Of a stretch of 10,697 nucleotides of DNA, positions 1-5,764 are shown piece by piece. The DNA lies in contig JAGCMG010000035.1 of assembly GCA_017646555.1 (NCBI GenBank), forward strand, positions 1 to 10,697. The letters run 5' to 3'. How positions within the stretch are numbered: the stretch's first letter is position 1; each line of letters opens with the position of its first letter. Made by a program: the position numbers and the translations under genes. The notes under the pieces are model-generated. The model saw nothing but the letters and a program-made list of their open reading frames with translations, was not told where the DNA came from and searched no databases. This DNA is from Clostridia bacterium (GTDB lineage Bacteria; Bacillota; Clostridia; Christensenellales; Borkfalkiaceae).

Positions 1-13
1 AAATAAAAAATAT

Positions 14-43
14 TTGTAAAATAATTATCTATTGTGTTATACT
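14..43 (+). promoter_or_regulatory. Candidate sigma-A-type promoter of the GMP synthase subunit gene
   Basis: A -35-like TTGTAA (14-19) is separated by 18 nt from TATACT (38-43), which is preceded by TG-T (35-37), an extended -10 element. This would start RNA near position 50, about 30 nt before the gene. The whole stretch is very AT-rich, so other -10-like words exist nearby (TATAAA at 49-54, TATACT at 62-67). The choice is an inference from spacing and the extended -10. Confidence 0.4.
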
Positions 44-81
44 TATTCTATAAATAATCATTATACTTTAGAGGTAAAATT

Positions 82-1059
82 ATGAGTAACGTTAGACCGG
101 CATCTATGCAAAGAATTACTAATTTTGAACTTGCAAACGCATTTATTGACGAACAAGTTAAAGCAATTCGTGAACAAGTTAAAGACCAAAAGGTTTTACT
201 TGCTTTATCTGGTGGGGTTGATTCGTCAGTTGTTGCTGGGCTTTTAATTAAGGCTATCGGTAAACAACTTGTTTCTGTTCACGTGAACCACGGCCTTTTA
301 AGAAAGGGCGAACCTGAACAAGTTGTTGAAGTTTTCCGTAACCAACTTGATGCTAACTTGGTTTACGTTGATGCAACTGATAGATTTTTAGATAAGTTAA
401 AGGGCGTTAGCGACCCTGAAACCAAGCGCAAAATTATCGGTGCTGAATTCATTAGAGTTTTTGAAGAAGAAGCAAGAAAATTAACCGATATTAAATTTTT
501 AGCGCAAGGCACTATCTATCCTGACATTTTAGAAAGTGGTGGCGTTAAGGCTCACCATAACGTTGGTGGTCTTCCTGAAGATATGCAATTCGAACTCGTT
601 GAACCGTTAAAGTTCTTATATAAAGACGAAGTTAGAGTAGTTGGCGACGCGTTAGGTTTACCACACGGTATGGTTTATCGTCAACCGTTCCCAGGCCCTG
701 GTCTTGGCGTTAGATGTTTAGGCGCTATCACCAAAGATAGACTTGAAGCCGTTCGCGAATCCGACGCTATTTTAAGAGAAGAATTTGCTAAAAACGGGCT
801 TGAAGGCAAGGTATGGCAATATTTCACGGCTATTCCTGATATCAAGAGCGTTGGCGTTAGAAACGATTTGCGCGCTGACGAATGGTGCGTTATTATTCGT
901 GCAGTGAACACCAAAGACGCTATGACGGCGACTGTTGAACCTGTTCCGTTTGAACTTTTATCGCATATCACCAATAGAATTACCACCGAAGTTAAAGGCG
1001 TTAATAGAGTTTTATTCGACTTAACACCAAAGCCAACCGGCACTATCGAATGGGAATAA
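82..1059 (+). CDS. guaA: GMP synthase, stand-alone ATP-pyrophosphatase (synthetase) subunit
   Basis: It converts XMP to GMP in de novo purine synthesis: the ATP-pyrophosphatase domain adenylylates XMP and ammonia displaces AMP. Visible marks are the PP-loop SGGVDSS (residues 43-49), GTIYPDILES (143-152), the lid segment HHNVGGLPEDM (158-168), FPGPGLGVR (203-211) and the conserved C-terminal end KPTGTIEWE. These cover the ATPase and dimerisation domains completely. The usual bacterial enzyme is about 510-525 residues with an N-terminal class I glutamine amidotransferase. Here the protein is 325 residues and that domain is absent, as in the archaeal two-subunit enzyme. It is not simply an overlooked N-terminus: an in-frame TAA lies at 55-57, and GAGGT (71-75) sits at good distance from the ATG. 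An Asn (residue 69, VNHG) stands where I would expect Asp. Ammonia must come from a separate GATase or free ammonium. Confidence 0.93.
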   Translation: MSNVRPASMQRITNFELANAFIDEQVKAIREQVKDQKVLLALSGGVDSSVVAGLLIKAIGKQLVSVHVNHGLLRKGEPEQVVEVFRNQLDANLVYVDATDRFLDKLKGVSDPETKRKIIGAEFIRVFEEEARKLTDIKFLAQGTIYPDILESGGVKAHHNVGGLPEDMQFELVEPLKFLYKDEVRVVGDALGLPHGMVYRQPFPGPGLGVRCLGAITKDRLEAVRESDAILREEFAKNGLEGKVWQYFTAIPDIKSVGVRNDLRADEWCVIIRAVNTKDAMTATVEPVPFELLSHITNRITTEVKGVNRVLFDLTPKPTGTIEWE

Positions 1060-1072
1060 AATTTTAATCATT

Positions 1073-1103
1073 AAAAAGAGAGCGTGTTTCGTTCTCTTTT
1101 TTT
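1073..1103 (+). terminator. Rho-independent terminator after the GMP synthase gene
   Basis: A 12-bp stem pairs 1073-1084 with 1090-1101 (one G-U pair) around a 5-nt loop TGTTT. The 3' arm ends in an uninterrupted T run to 1103. It begins 14 nt after the stop codon. The next gene starts only 11 nt beyond the T run. Confidence 0.85.
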
Positions 1104-1114
1104 AAGGGATTTAT

Positions 1115-2410
1115 ATGATTACGGCAGGCATTTTATTAGCGTTAACTTGCATAGGTATAGTTACGGCGGTTTTTTATAAACCGTCGCTTTCGCTTTTTAA
1201 AATTTCCTTACCTACAACTGCTATCGTTGCCGTTATCGGCGCGTGCTTAATGATGGCGTTTGGTGTCGTTTCACCTTTAACGGTATGGCGAAACTTAACC
1301 ATTAATACTGCCGTAAACCCTATAAAAATACTCGTTTTGTTTATTTCTATGACGCTTTTATCGGTATTTTTAGACGAACTTAACTTCTTTTCGTTCTTTG
1401 CCGATTTTATTCTTAAACGCGCTAAAACTTCGCTTATTAAGTTATTTGTTTCGCTTTATTTAGTCGTTTCAATTTTAACGATTTTTACTTCTAACGATAT
1501 AATCGTTTTAACTTTTACACCGATTATTTGCTTTTTTTCTAAACGCGCTAAAATCAATCCGTTACCGTTTTTATTTTGCGAATTCGTTGCGGCTAACACT
1601 TGGAGTATGGCGTTAATCGTTGGTAATCCCACCAACATTTATTTGGCAACAGGCGCAGGGATTGGCTTTTTTGAGTATTTTAAGATAATGCTTTTACCGA
1701 CCTTAGCGTGTGGTATCGTTTCTTTTATTATTTTATTTTTAGTGTTTTATAAACAATTAAAAATGCCTATTAATTCGTTAGAAAATCAAGTGGAAGGCGC
1801 TAAAATTACCGATAAACCGTTATTTATTTTAGGTATAATATTTTTAGGCTCTTGTATAATTTTACTTGCCGTTTCGTCTTATCTTAACATTGAAACTTAC
1901 TTAATTTGTCTTTCGTTTGCCGTTACCGAAATAATCGTAGCAACGATTTACAAACTTATTAAAAGGGAAAATCTTAAAACTGTAACTTCTGCCATTAAAC
2001 GCGCCCCGTATGAACTTATTCCGTTCGTTTTATCAATGTTCGTCGTCGTTTTGGGCGTTGAAAAAAGTGGGCTTTCTGAACTTATATGTGAGTTTTTGAG
2101 TAAAGGCAATAGCATTTTTACTTACGGTATTTCTTCATTTTTAGCATCTAATTTAATCAATAATATTCCTATGAGCGTGCTATTTTCTTCGTTAGCAAAG
2201 GTGAATTTAGGGGCAGTATACGCATCAATTATCGGGTCGAATATCGGCGCGTTGTTTACGCCTGTCGGCGCGCTTGCAGGGATTATGTGGTGCAATATGC
2301 TTAAAATTTATAGCGTTAAAGTGTCCTTTTTAGACTTTACTAAAAAAGGGTGTTTGATTGCCGTTCCCTCGATTTTAATTTCACTTTTAGTTTTATTTTT
2401 TATTATTTAA
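1115..2410 (+). CDS. ArsB/NhaD-type (ion transporter superfamily) membrane permease
   Basis: A 431-residue polytopic inner-membrane protein with roughly ten to eleven hydrophobic segments, the same length as classical ArsB. It shows the hallmark paired motifs of the ArsB/NhaD branch: SNDIIVLTFTPI (126-137), VGNPTNIYLA (169-178) in the first half, and SNLINNIPM (345-353) and GSNIGALFTPVGALAG (374-389) in the second. The two SND/SNL-type re-entrant regions are the expected pseudo-symmetric substrate sites. Known members export arsenite/antimonite or exchange Na+ for H+, and related proteins move carboxylates. No arsR, arsA or arsC is nearby, so the substrate cannot be assigned. The start is supported by AGGG at about 1105-1108. 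No separate promoter fits in the 11 nt after the upstream terminator, so expression probably depends on read-through or a promoter inside the preceding gene. Confidence 0.85.
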   Translation: MITAGILLALTCIGIVTAVFYKPSLSLFKISLPTTAIVAVIGACLMMAFGVVSPLTVWRNLTINTAVNPIKILVLFISMTLLSVFLDELNFFSFFADFILKRAKTSLIKLFVSLYLVVSILTIFTSNDIIVLTFTPIICFFSKRAKINPLPFLFCEFVAANTWSMALIVGNPTNIYLATGAGIGFFEYFKIMLLPTLACGIVSFIILFLVFYKQLKMPINSLENQVEGAKITDKPLFILGIIFLGSCIILLAVSSYLNIETYLICLSFAVTEIIVATIYKLIKRENLKTVTSAIKRAPYELIPFVLSMFVVVLGVEKSGLSELICEFLSKGNSIFTYGISSFLASNLINNIPMSVLFSSLAKVNLGAVYASIIGSNIGALFTPVGALAGIMWCNMLKIYSVKVSFLDFTKKGCLIAVPSILISLLVLFFII

Positions 2411-2416
2411 AATAAT

Positions 2417-2441
2417 AAAAGCGGGCAAACGCCCGCTTTTT
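2417..2441. terminator. Bidirectional terminator between convergent genes
   Basis: A perfect 10-bp GC-rich stem pairs 2417-2426 with 2431-2440 around the loop AAAC, with a run of A on one side and T on the other. It therefore works for the permease gene (stop at 2410) and for the minus-strand small gene ending at 2443. Confidence 0.92.
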
Positions 2442-2442
2442 C

Positions 2443-2643
2443 TTATTTGCAACCGCAACCACCCATATTAAAGAAGTTACCGCCACCGTTCTTGCATAAG
2501 CAACAAATGATTGCTATTGCGATTGGTAAAGCGTAGCAACTGTTTAAGATTGAGCAAATGCCACCGTTCTTGCATACGCAAAGAATTAAAAGGATAATAA
2601 GTATCCAAAGACAACAGTTATTATTGTCAAAACCGAAATTCAT
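2443..2643 (-). CDS. Small cysteine-rich two-helix membrane protein (high-cysteine family-like)
   Basis: 66 residues with ten cysteines. Layout: a short polar N-terminus MNFGFDNNN, a CC pair, a hydrophobic helix (about residues 12-22), CVCKNGG, a second hydrophobic segment (about 39-49) ending CCLCKNGGG, and a tail rich in Gly and Cys (GGCGCK). The CxCKNGG module occurs twice, 26 codons apart. A very strong ribosome binding site (GGAGGT, minus strand, about 6 nt before ATG) and a dedicated terminator make this a real gene despite its size. In style it resembles small clostridial proteins annotated, from memory, as 'chorion class high-cysteine' proteins, which alternate CGNGG-type motifs with W-I-L-rich helices. 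Their function is unknown to me. Metal binding or disulfide cross-linking in a spore or envelope layer are conjectures. Confidence 0.72.
   Translation of the reverse strand: MNFGFDNNNCCLWILIILLILCVCKNGGICSILNSCYALPIAIAIICCLCKNGGGNFFNMGGCGCK
2483..2581 (-). repeat. Two near-identical 21-nt copies encoding CKNGG in the Cys-rich gene
   Basis: Positions 2483-2503 and 2561-2581 match at 20 of 21 bases and lie 78 nt (26 codons) apart in the same reading frame. Each encodes a C-x-C-K-N-G-G module right after a hydrophobic helix. This points to internal duplication or strong constraint at the nucleotide level. Confidence 0.75.
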
Positions 2644-2687
2644 ATATGTACCTCCGTAATTTTATAGCCCGTATTTTTGGGCGTAGT

Positions 2688-2718
2688 ACTATATTTTAAG
2701 CAAAAATTAAAATTTTTG
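2688..2718 (-). promoter_or_regulatory. Putative minus-strand promoter region with AT palindrome
   Basis: Reading the minus strand, TATAGT (2688-2693) is a plausible -10 about 45 nt before the Cys-rich gene. No good -35 is found at 17 nt. Instead, an 18-bp AT-rich perfect inverted repeat (CAAAAATT, AA, AATTTTTG; 2701-2718) lies immediately upstream and could be an operator or an upstream activating A-tract. The transcript would also carry a short GCCC/GGGC hairpin (2668-2683). Confidence 0.3.
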
Positions 2719-2780
2719 TTACTCTTAGTAAAATTTTTATCATTATTTTCTATTTTGCTTTCTTTTTTGCAAACATTTAT

Positions 2781-2809
2781 TTGATTTATTGTGTTAAAAA
2801 TGTTAGAAT
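2781..2809 (+). promoter_or_regulatory. Upstream promoter P1 of the ECF S-component/coaX genes
   Basis: TTGATT (2781-2786), a 17-nt spacer, then TAGAAT (2804-2809) preceded by TG-T (2801-2803), an extended -10. RNA would start near 2816, leaving a ~100 nt leader before the ATG at 2917. Confidence 0.5.
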
Positions 2810-2839
2810 ATCATATGCAGGTACTTATTTTTTTAAGAC

Positions 2840-2868
2840 TTGACAAAATTTTTGTAAAATTTCATAAG
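2840..2868 (+). promoter_or_regulatory. Downstream promoter P2 of the ECF S-component/coaX genes
   Basis: A perfect -35 TTGACA (2840-2845) followed at 17 nt by CATAAG (2863-2868), a weaker -10. RNA would start near 2875, about 40 nt before the gene. Two promoters about 60 nt apart suggest two modes of expression for the same genes. Confidence 0.5.
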
Positions 2869-2907
2869 GATTTTAAGTTCAACAGATATTCTTAAAGAAA
2901 TTTGATT

Positions 2908-2913
2908 GAGGTG
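2908..2913 (+). promoter_or_regulatory. Ribosome binding site fixing the S-component start at 2917
   Basis: GAGGTG lies 3 nt before ATG 2917-2919. A longer reading from TTG at 2902 would contain this site inside the coding sequence and has no Shine-Dalgarno of its own, so the ATG is preferred. Confidence 0.8.
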
Positions 2914-2916
2914 ATT

Positions 2917-3522
2917 ATGGAAAATTCTAAAAAATTTTTTACTACTAAAAATATCGTTTATTTAGCAGTTCTTTCAGCACTTTTAGTGGTCTTAAACTTG
3001 TTAAGTTCGGTATTTAAGATTATAACTTCGGTTAATTTAACGCTTGTTCCGATAGTTATAGGCGCGCTTTTATTAGGGCTTAAAGGTGGTGCGATTTTAG
3101 GCTTTATTAGTGGGCTTATGACTTTTATTATCGGTGTTACAGGCGCTGATGCGTTTACGCATATTTTATTTATCGACCATCCTGTTTTAACTTTTTTAAC
3201 TTGTACCGTTAAAACGACTTGCGCTGGGGCGCTTGCTGGGTTTGTTTACTCGCTTTTTGAGAACAAGAAAAAATATTTAGGCACTTTCGTTTCGTCAGCG
3301 CTTGCACCTATAATCAATACTGGTTTATTTATTTTAGGCGCGCTTTTAATGAGCGATACTTTAAAAGCAAATTTCGTTGCCGACGGGCAAACGGTTATGT
3401 ACTTTTTAATTATCGTTTGTGCTGGCGTTAATTTTTTAATCGAACTTGCCGTGAATATGGTTTTAGCACCGGCAGTATTTAAAGTTGTTGACGTTATAAA
3501 TAACCGTATAAGTAGGGGGTAG
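2917..3522 (+). CDS. ECF transporter substrate-binding (S) component, probably for pantothenate
   Basis: A 201-residue integral membrane protein with about six hydrophobic segments (approximately 12-34, 40-58, 59-75, 98-115, 121-145, 160-190) and short polar loops, the size and topology of energy-coupling-factor S subunits. The stretch NLTLVPIVIGALLLG followed by KGGAILGFISGL is typical of this superfamily. S subunits bind a vitamin with high affinity and dock on a shared EcfT/EcfA energising module, which is not in this window. Specificity is inferred from context only: the stop codon is 2 nt before a type III pantothenate kinase gene whose ribosome binding site lies inside this gene's end, so the substrate is most likely pantothenate (a PanT role). 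No membrane-anchor or catalytic motif is expected in such proteins. Another vitamin cannot be excluded by sequence reading. Confidence 0.82.
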   Translation: MENSKKFFTTKNIVYLAVLSALLVVLNLLSSVFKIITSVNLTLVPIVIGALLLGLKGGAILGFISGLMTFIIGVTGADAFTHILFIDHPVLTFLTCTVKTTCAGALAGFVYSLFENKKKYLGTFVSSALAPIINTGLFILGALLMSDTLKANFVADGQTVMYFLIIVCAGVNFLIELAVNMVLAPAVFKVVDVINNRISRG

Positions 3523-3524
3523 TT

Positions 3525-4304
3525 ATGTTACTTGCAATTGACGTTGGTAATACCAACATTAAATACGGTGTTTTTGATAATAAAGAACTTAAAGCAAGTT
3601 TTAGGGTATCGTCTAGACTTACGCGTACGGCTGATGAATACGGCTCGGTACTACTTAACTTATTGCAAAGTTCGGCAATTTATAAAGAAGATATTGATGG
3701 AATTATAATTTCTTCAGTTATTCCGTCGCTCAACTATACCATTTGCCATATGTGTGAATACTTTTTTAACGTAAAGCCGTTAATGATAGGTAGTGGTATT
3801 AAAACTGGTCTTAACGTTAGGGTAGACCACGCTAAAGAAGTTGGTGCTGATAGAATAGTTAATAGCGTTGCTGGCTATGCTAAATACGGAAAAGATAACG
3901 AACCACTTATCGTAATAGACTTCGGAACGGCAACGACTTTTAACGTTTTGGTAGGGAACACTCTTATCGGTGGTGTTATTGCTCCGGGTATAAAAACTGC
4001 ACTTGAAAGTTTGGTTTCGGGCACGGCGCAACTTCCTATGATAGAACTTAAAGCGCCAAAGTCTGCGATTGCTAAAGATACCGAAACGAATATGCAAGCA
4101 TGTATAATATTCGGTTTTTCGGGTTTGGTTGAAAAAATCGTCGAAAAAATCCGTGTTGAACTTGGCGTACCTTCGGTAAAAGTAATAGCGACTGGTGGTA
4201 TGGGGGAAGTTTTAAGTAAGGAAGTTTCGGTTATAACTAAATTTGATAGAAAACTTACTTTGGACGGACTTCGTATTATATACGAATTAAATTGTAAAAA
4301 ATAA
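3525..4304 (+). CDS. coaX: Type III pantothenate kinase
   Basis: A cytosolic enzyme that phosphorylates pantothenate with ATP, the first committed step to coenzyme A. The 259 residues match the family length. ASKHA-fold marks are present: DVGNTN (6-11, phosphate-1 loop), GADR (107-110) with its conserved acidic residue, DFGTATT (132-138, phosphate-2), GGVIAPGI (149-156) and the late ATGGMG glycine turn (222-227). CoaX enzymes usually need a monovalent cation and are not feedback-inhibited by CoA. The AGGGGGT ribosome binding site (3514-3520) overlaps the end of the S-component gene and the ATG is 2 nt after its stop, so the two are translationally coupled. With the transporter this forms a salvage pair for external pantothenate. 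Confidence 0.95.
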   Translation: MLLAIDVGNTNIKYGVFDNKELKASFRVSSRLTRTADEYGSVLLNLLQSSAIYKEDIDGIIISSVIPSLNYTICHMCEYFFNVKPLMIGSGIKTGLNVRVDHAKEVGADRIVNSVAGYAKYGKDNEPLIVIDFGTATTFNVLVGNTLIGGVIAPGIKTALESLVSGTAQLPMIELKAPKSAIAKDTETNMQACIIFGFSGLVEKIVEKIRVELGVPSVKVIATGGMGEVLSKEVSVITKFDRKLTLDGLRIIYELNCKK

Positions 4305-4344
4305 AAAAGATAACTTGGCGTAAAGCCATAATTAACAAAAGGTT

Positions 4345-4350
4345 AGGTGA
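4345..4350 (+). promoter_or_regulatory. Ribosome binding site choosing ATG 4356 for homoserine dehydrogenase
   Basis: AGGTGA lies 5 nt before ATG 4356. A GTG at 4347 in the same frame would add only three residues and would overlap this site. An AAAAGG at 4337-4342 could serve that GTG, so the alternative is not fully excluded. Confidence 0.6.
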
Positions 4351-4355
4351 AAATA

Positions 4356-5639
4356 ATGAAAAAAGTAGGCGTAGCCATTTTGGGTTTAGGCGTTGTAGGT
4401 GGTGGTACTTATAAGATACTTACCGACAATAAGGAATACTTTAAATCAACGCAAAATCTTGATATCACGGTTGAAAGCGTGTTAGAACTTAATAAAGAAC
4501 GTGCATTATCTTTAGGCGTTCCAGAAAGCGCTATTGCATCAAGCATAGCAGAAGTAGTTTCTAACCCTAACGTTGATATCGTTGTTGAAGTTATTGGTGG
4601 CGTAAAGGTTGCAAGGGACTTCGTTTTACAAGCAATTTCCAGTGGAAAAAGCGTTGTAACTTCTAATAAAGAACTCGTTGCTAAATACTGTCATGAACTT
4701 GAAGCAGCCGCTAAAAAAATGAACGTTGGTCTTTATTTTGAAGCAAGTTGCGTGGGTGGTGTTCCTATTATTAGAACGCTTATCGACGGTATGCAAGCAA
4801 ATAAAATCACCGTTTTAAAAGGTATCGTAAACGGTACGACTAACTACATTTTAACAAAAATGAGCCAAGACGGCGCCGACTATCAAGACGTATTAAAAGA
4901 AGCGCAAAAATTAGGCTATGCAGAGGCTAATCCTACTGCCGACGTAGAAGGTTTTGACTCTACTTATAAACTTTCTATTTTATCAAGCCTTGCTTTTAAC
5001 AAAAAGGTTACCATTGACAATATTCATAGAGAAGGTATCACGGGTATTACAAAAGAAGATATTGCATACGCTAAAAAATCAGGTTTTGCAATTAAACTTT
5101 TAGCAATCGCTAAAAACGGCCCACAAGGTATTGAAGTTAGGGTTAACCCAACCTTAGTTCCACTTTCTAATCCGTTAGCAACCGTTAACGATTCGTTTAA
5201 CGCAGTATTTTTAACAGGTGACTCTGTTGACGATATTATGCTTTACGGTAGAGGGGCAGGCGCTCTTCCAACCGGTAGTGCTATCGTTTCAGACGTAATT
5301 TACGCTGCAAAACACGCAGGCGACTACTATTACGCTCCATTTAAAAATAGCGACACGGCTGAAAAAACCACTAAGTTCGTTACTGATTTTTCAAGCAAAT
5401 ACTTTATTAGAATGCGCCTTAAAAATATCGTTGGCGTGTTATCAAAGTTAACTTCGGTTTTCTCTAAAAACGGCATTAACTTAACCTACGTTAAGCAAAA
5501 CGCTATGGAAGAAGGCGTTGTAGAACTTATTCTTATCACCGATATTTCAAGCGAATCTTCTATCAATAAATCAATCGAAAAGATTAAAACTTTTGACGAA
5601 GTTAACTCGGTTGAAAGTGTGTTAAGAGTTGAAGACTAA
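4356..5639 (+). CDS. hom: Homoserine dehydrogenase with C-terminal ACT domain
   Basis: Reduces aspartate semialdehyde to homoserine with NAD(P)H, the branch point to threonine, methionine and isoleucine. The 427 residues have the usual three parts. The N-terminal Rossmann fold has GLGVVGGG (10-17), VVEVIGG (76-82) and TSNKEL (102-107). The catalytic/dimer region has NGTTNYIL (159-166) and the family signature at 183-205, with the catalytic Asp and Lys at its end (D201, K205). A regulatory ACT domain occupies about 349-425. In the signature an Asn occupies the position usually filled by Asp (EANPTADV), which the family pattern as I know it allows. The ACT domain suggests allosteric control, probably by threonine. 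There is no terminator or clear promoter in the 51 nt after coaX, so co-transcription is likely. A bidirectional terminator follows downstream. Confidence 0.95.
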   Translation: MKKVGVAILGLGVVGGGTYKILTDNKEYFKSTQNLDITVESVLELNKERALSLGVPESAIASSIAEVVSNPNVDIVVEVIGGVKVARDFVLQAISSGKSVVTSNKELVAKYCHELEAAAKKMNVGLYFEASCVGGVPIIRTLIDGMQANKITVLKGIVNGTTNYILTKMSQDGADYQDVLKEAQKLGYAEANPTADVEGFDSTYKLSILSSLAFNKKVTIDNIHREGITGITKEDIAYAKKSGFAIKLLAIAKNGPQGIEVRVNPTLVPLSNPLATVNDSFNAVFLTGDSVDDIMLYGRGAGALPTGSAIVSDVIYAAKHAGDYYYAPFKNSDTAEKTTKFVTDFSSKYFIRMRLKNIVGVLSKLTSVFSKNGINLTYVKQNAMEEGVVELILITDISSESSINKSIEKIKTFDEVNSVESVLRVED

Positions 5640-5643
5640 TTAG

Positions 5644-5691
5644 CCGTTTGGTCGTTATTCGCGCATAACGGTATGGTGAAACTTAACCAAA
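5644..5691 (+). other. Foldable segment with nested and alternative inverted repeats in the hom 3' region
   Basis: Just after the hom stop codon, CGTTAT (5653-5658) pairs with ATAACG (5665-5670) around TCGCGC. An outer TTTGGT (5647-5652) pairs with ACCAAA (5686-5691). A competing pairing joins CCGTT (5644-5648) with AACGG (5667-5671). No protein is encoded here. It could be a structured 3' UTR, an RNA-stability element or chance, and it is separate from the terminator further on. Confidence 0.35.
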
Positions 5692-5708
5692 TTTAATATT
5701 AAACGACA

Positions 5709-5737
5709 AAAAAACTCGGCAAATTGCCGAGTTTTTT
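5709..5737. terminator. Bidirectional terminator between hom and the DnaD-like gene
   Basis: A 12-bp stem (5709-5720 with 5726-5737) with core CTCGGC/GCCGAG, loop AAATT, an A run on the left and a T run on the right. It serves hom on the plus strand and the minus-strand gene whose stop is at 5765. Confidence 0.92.
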
Positions 5738-5764
5738 ATTTTACCGAAAATTATTTAGTTTAAG

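Noticed and set aside
31..39. ATTGTGTTA shared by the guaA upstream region and 2788-2796 as a common regulatory site
   Set aside because: A nine-base AT-rich word shared at different distances from the two promoters; chance is a sufficient explanation.
681..1043. Minus-strand open frame of 120 codons inside the GMP synthase gene
   Set aside because: It lies entirely opposite a well-conserved enzyme, its translation shows no family features, and no ribosome binding site was evident; it is a shadow of the coding strand.
2902..2904. TTG as the start of the ECF S-component
   Set aside because: GAGGTG at 2908-2913 points to ATG 2917; the TTG has no ribosome binding site.
2644..2916. Known riboswitch upstream of the vitamin transporter
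   Set aside because: I see no conserved riboswitch core in this gap and know of no pantothenate riboswitch; it is mostly promoters and AT-rich sequence.
4315..4330. TGGC-GTAAA-GCCA hairpin between coaX and hom as a terminator
   Set aside because: The stem is only 4 bp and no T run follows; read-through into hom is more likely.
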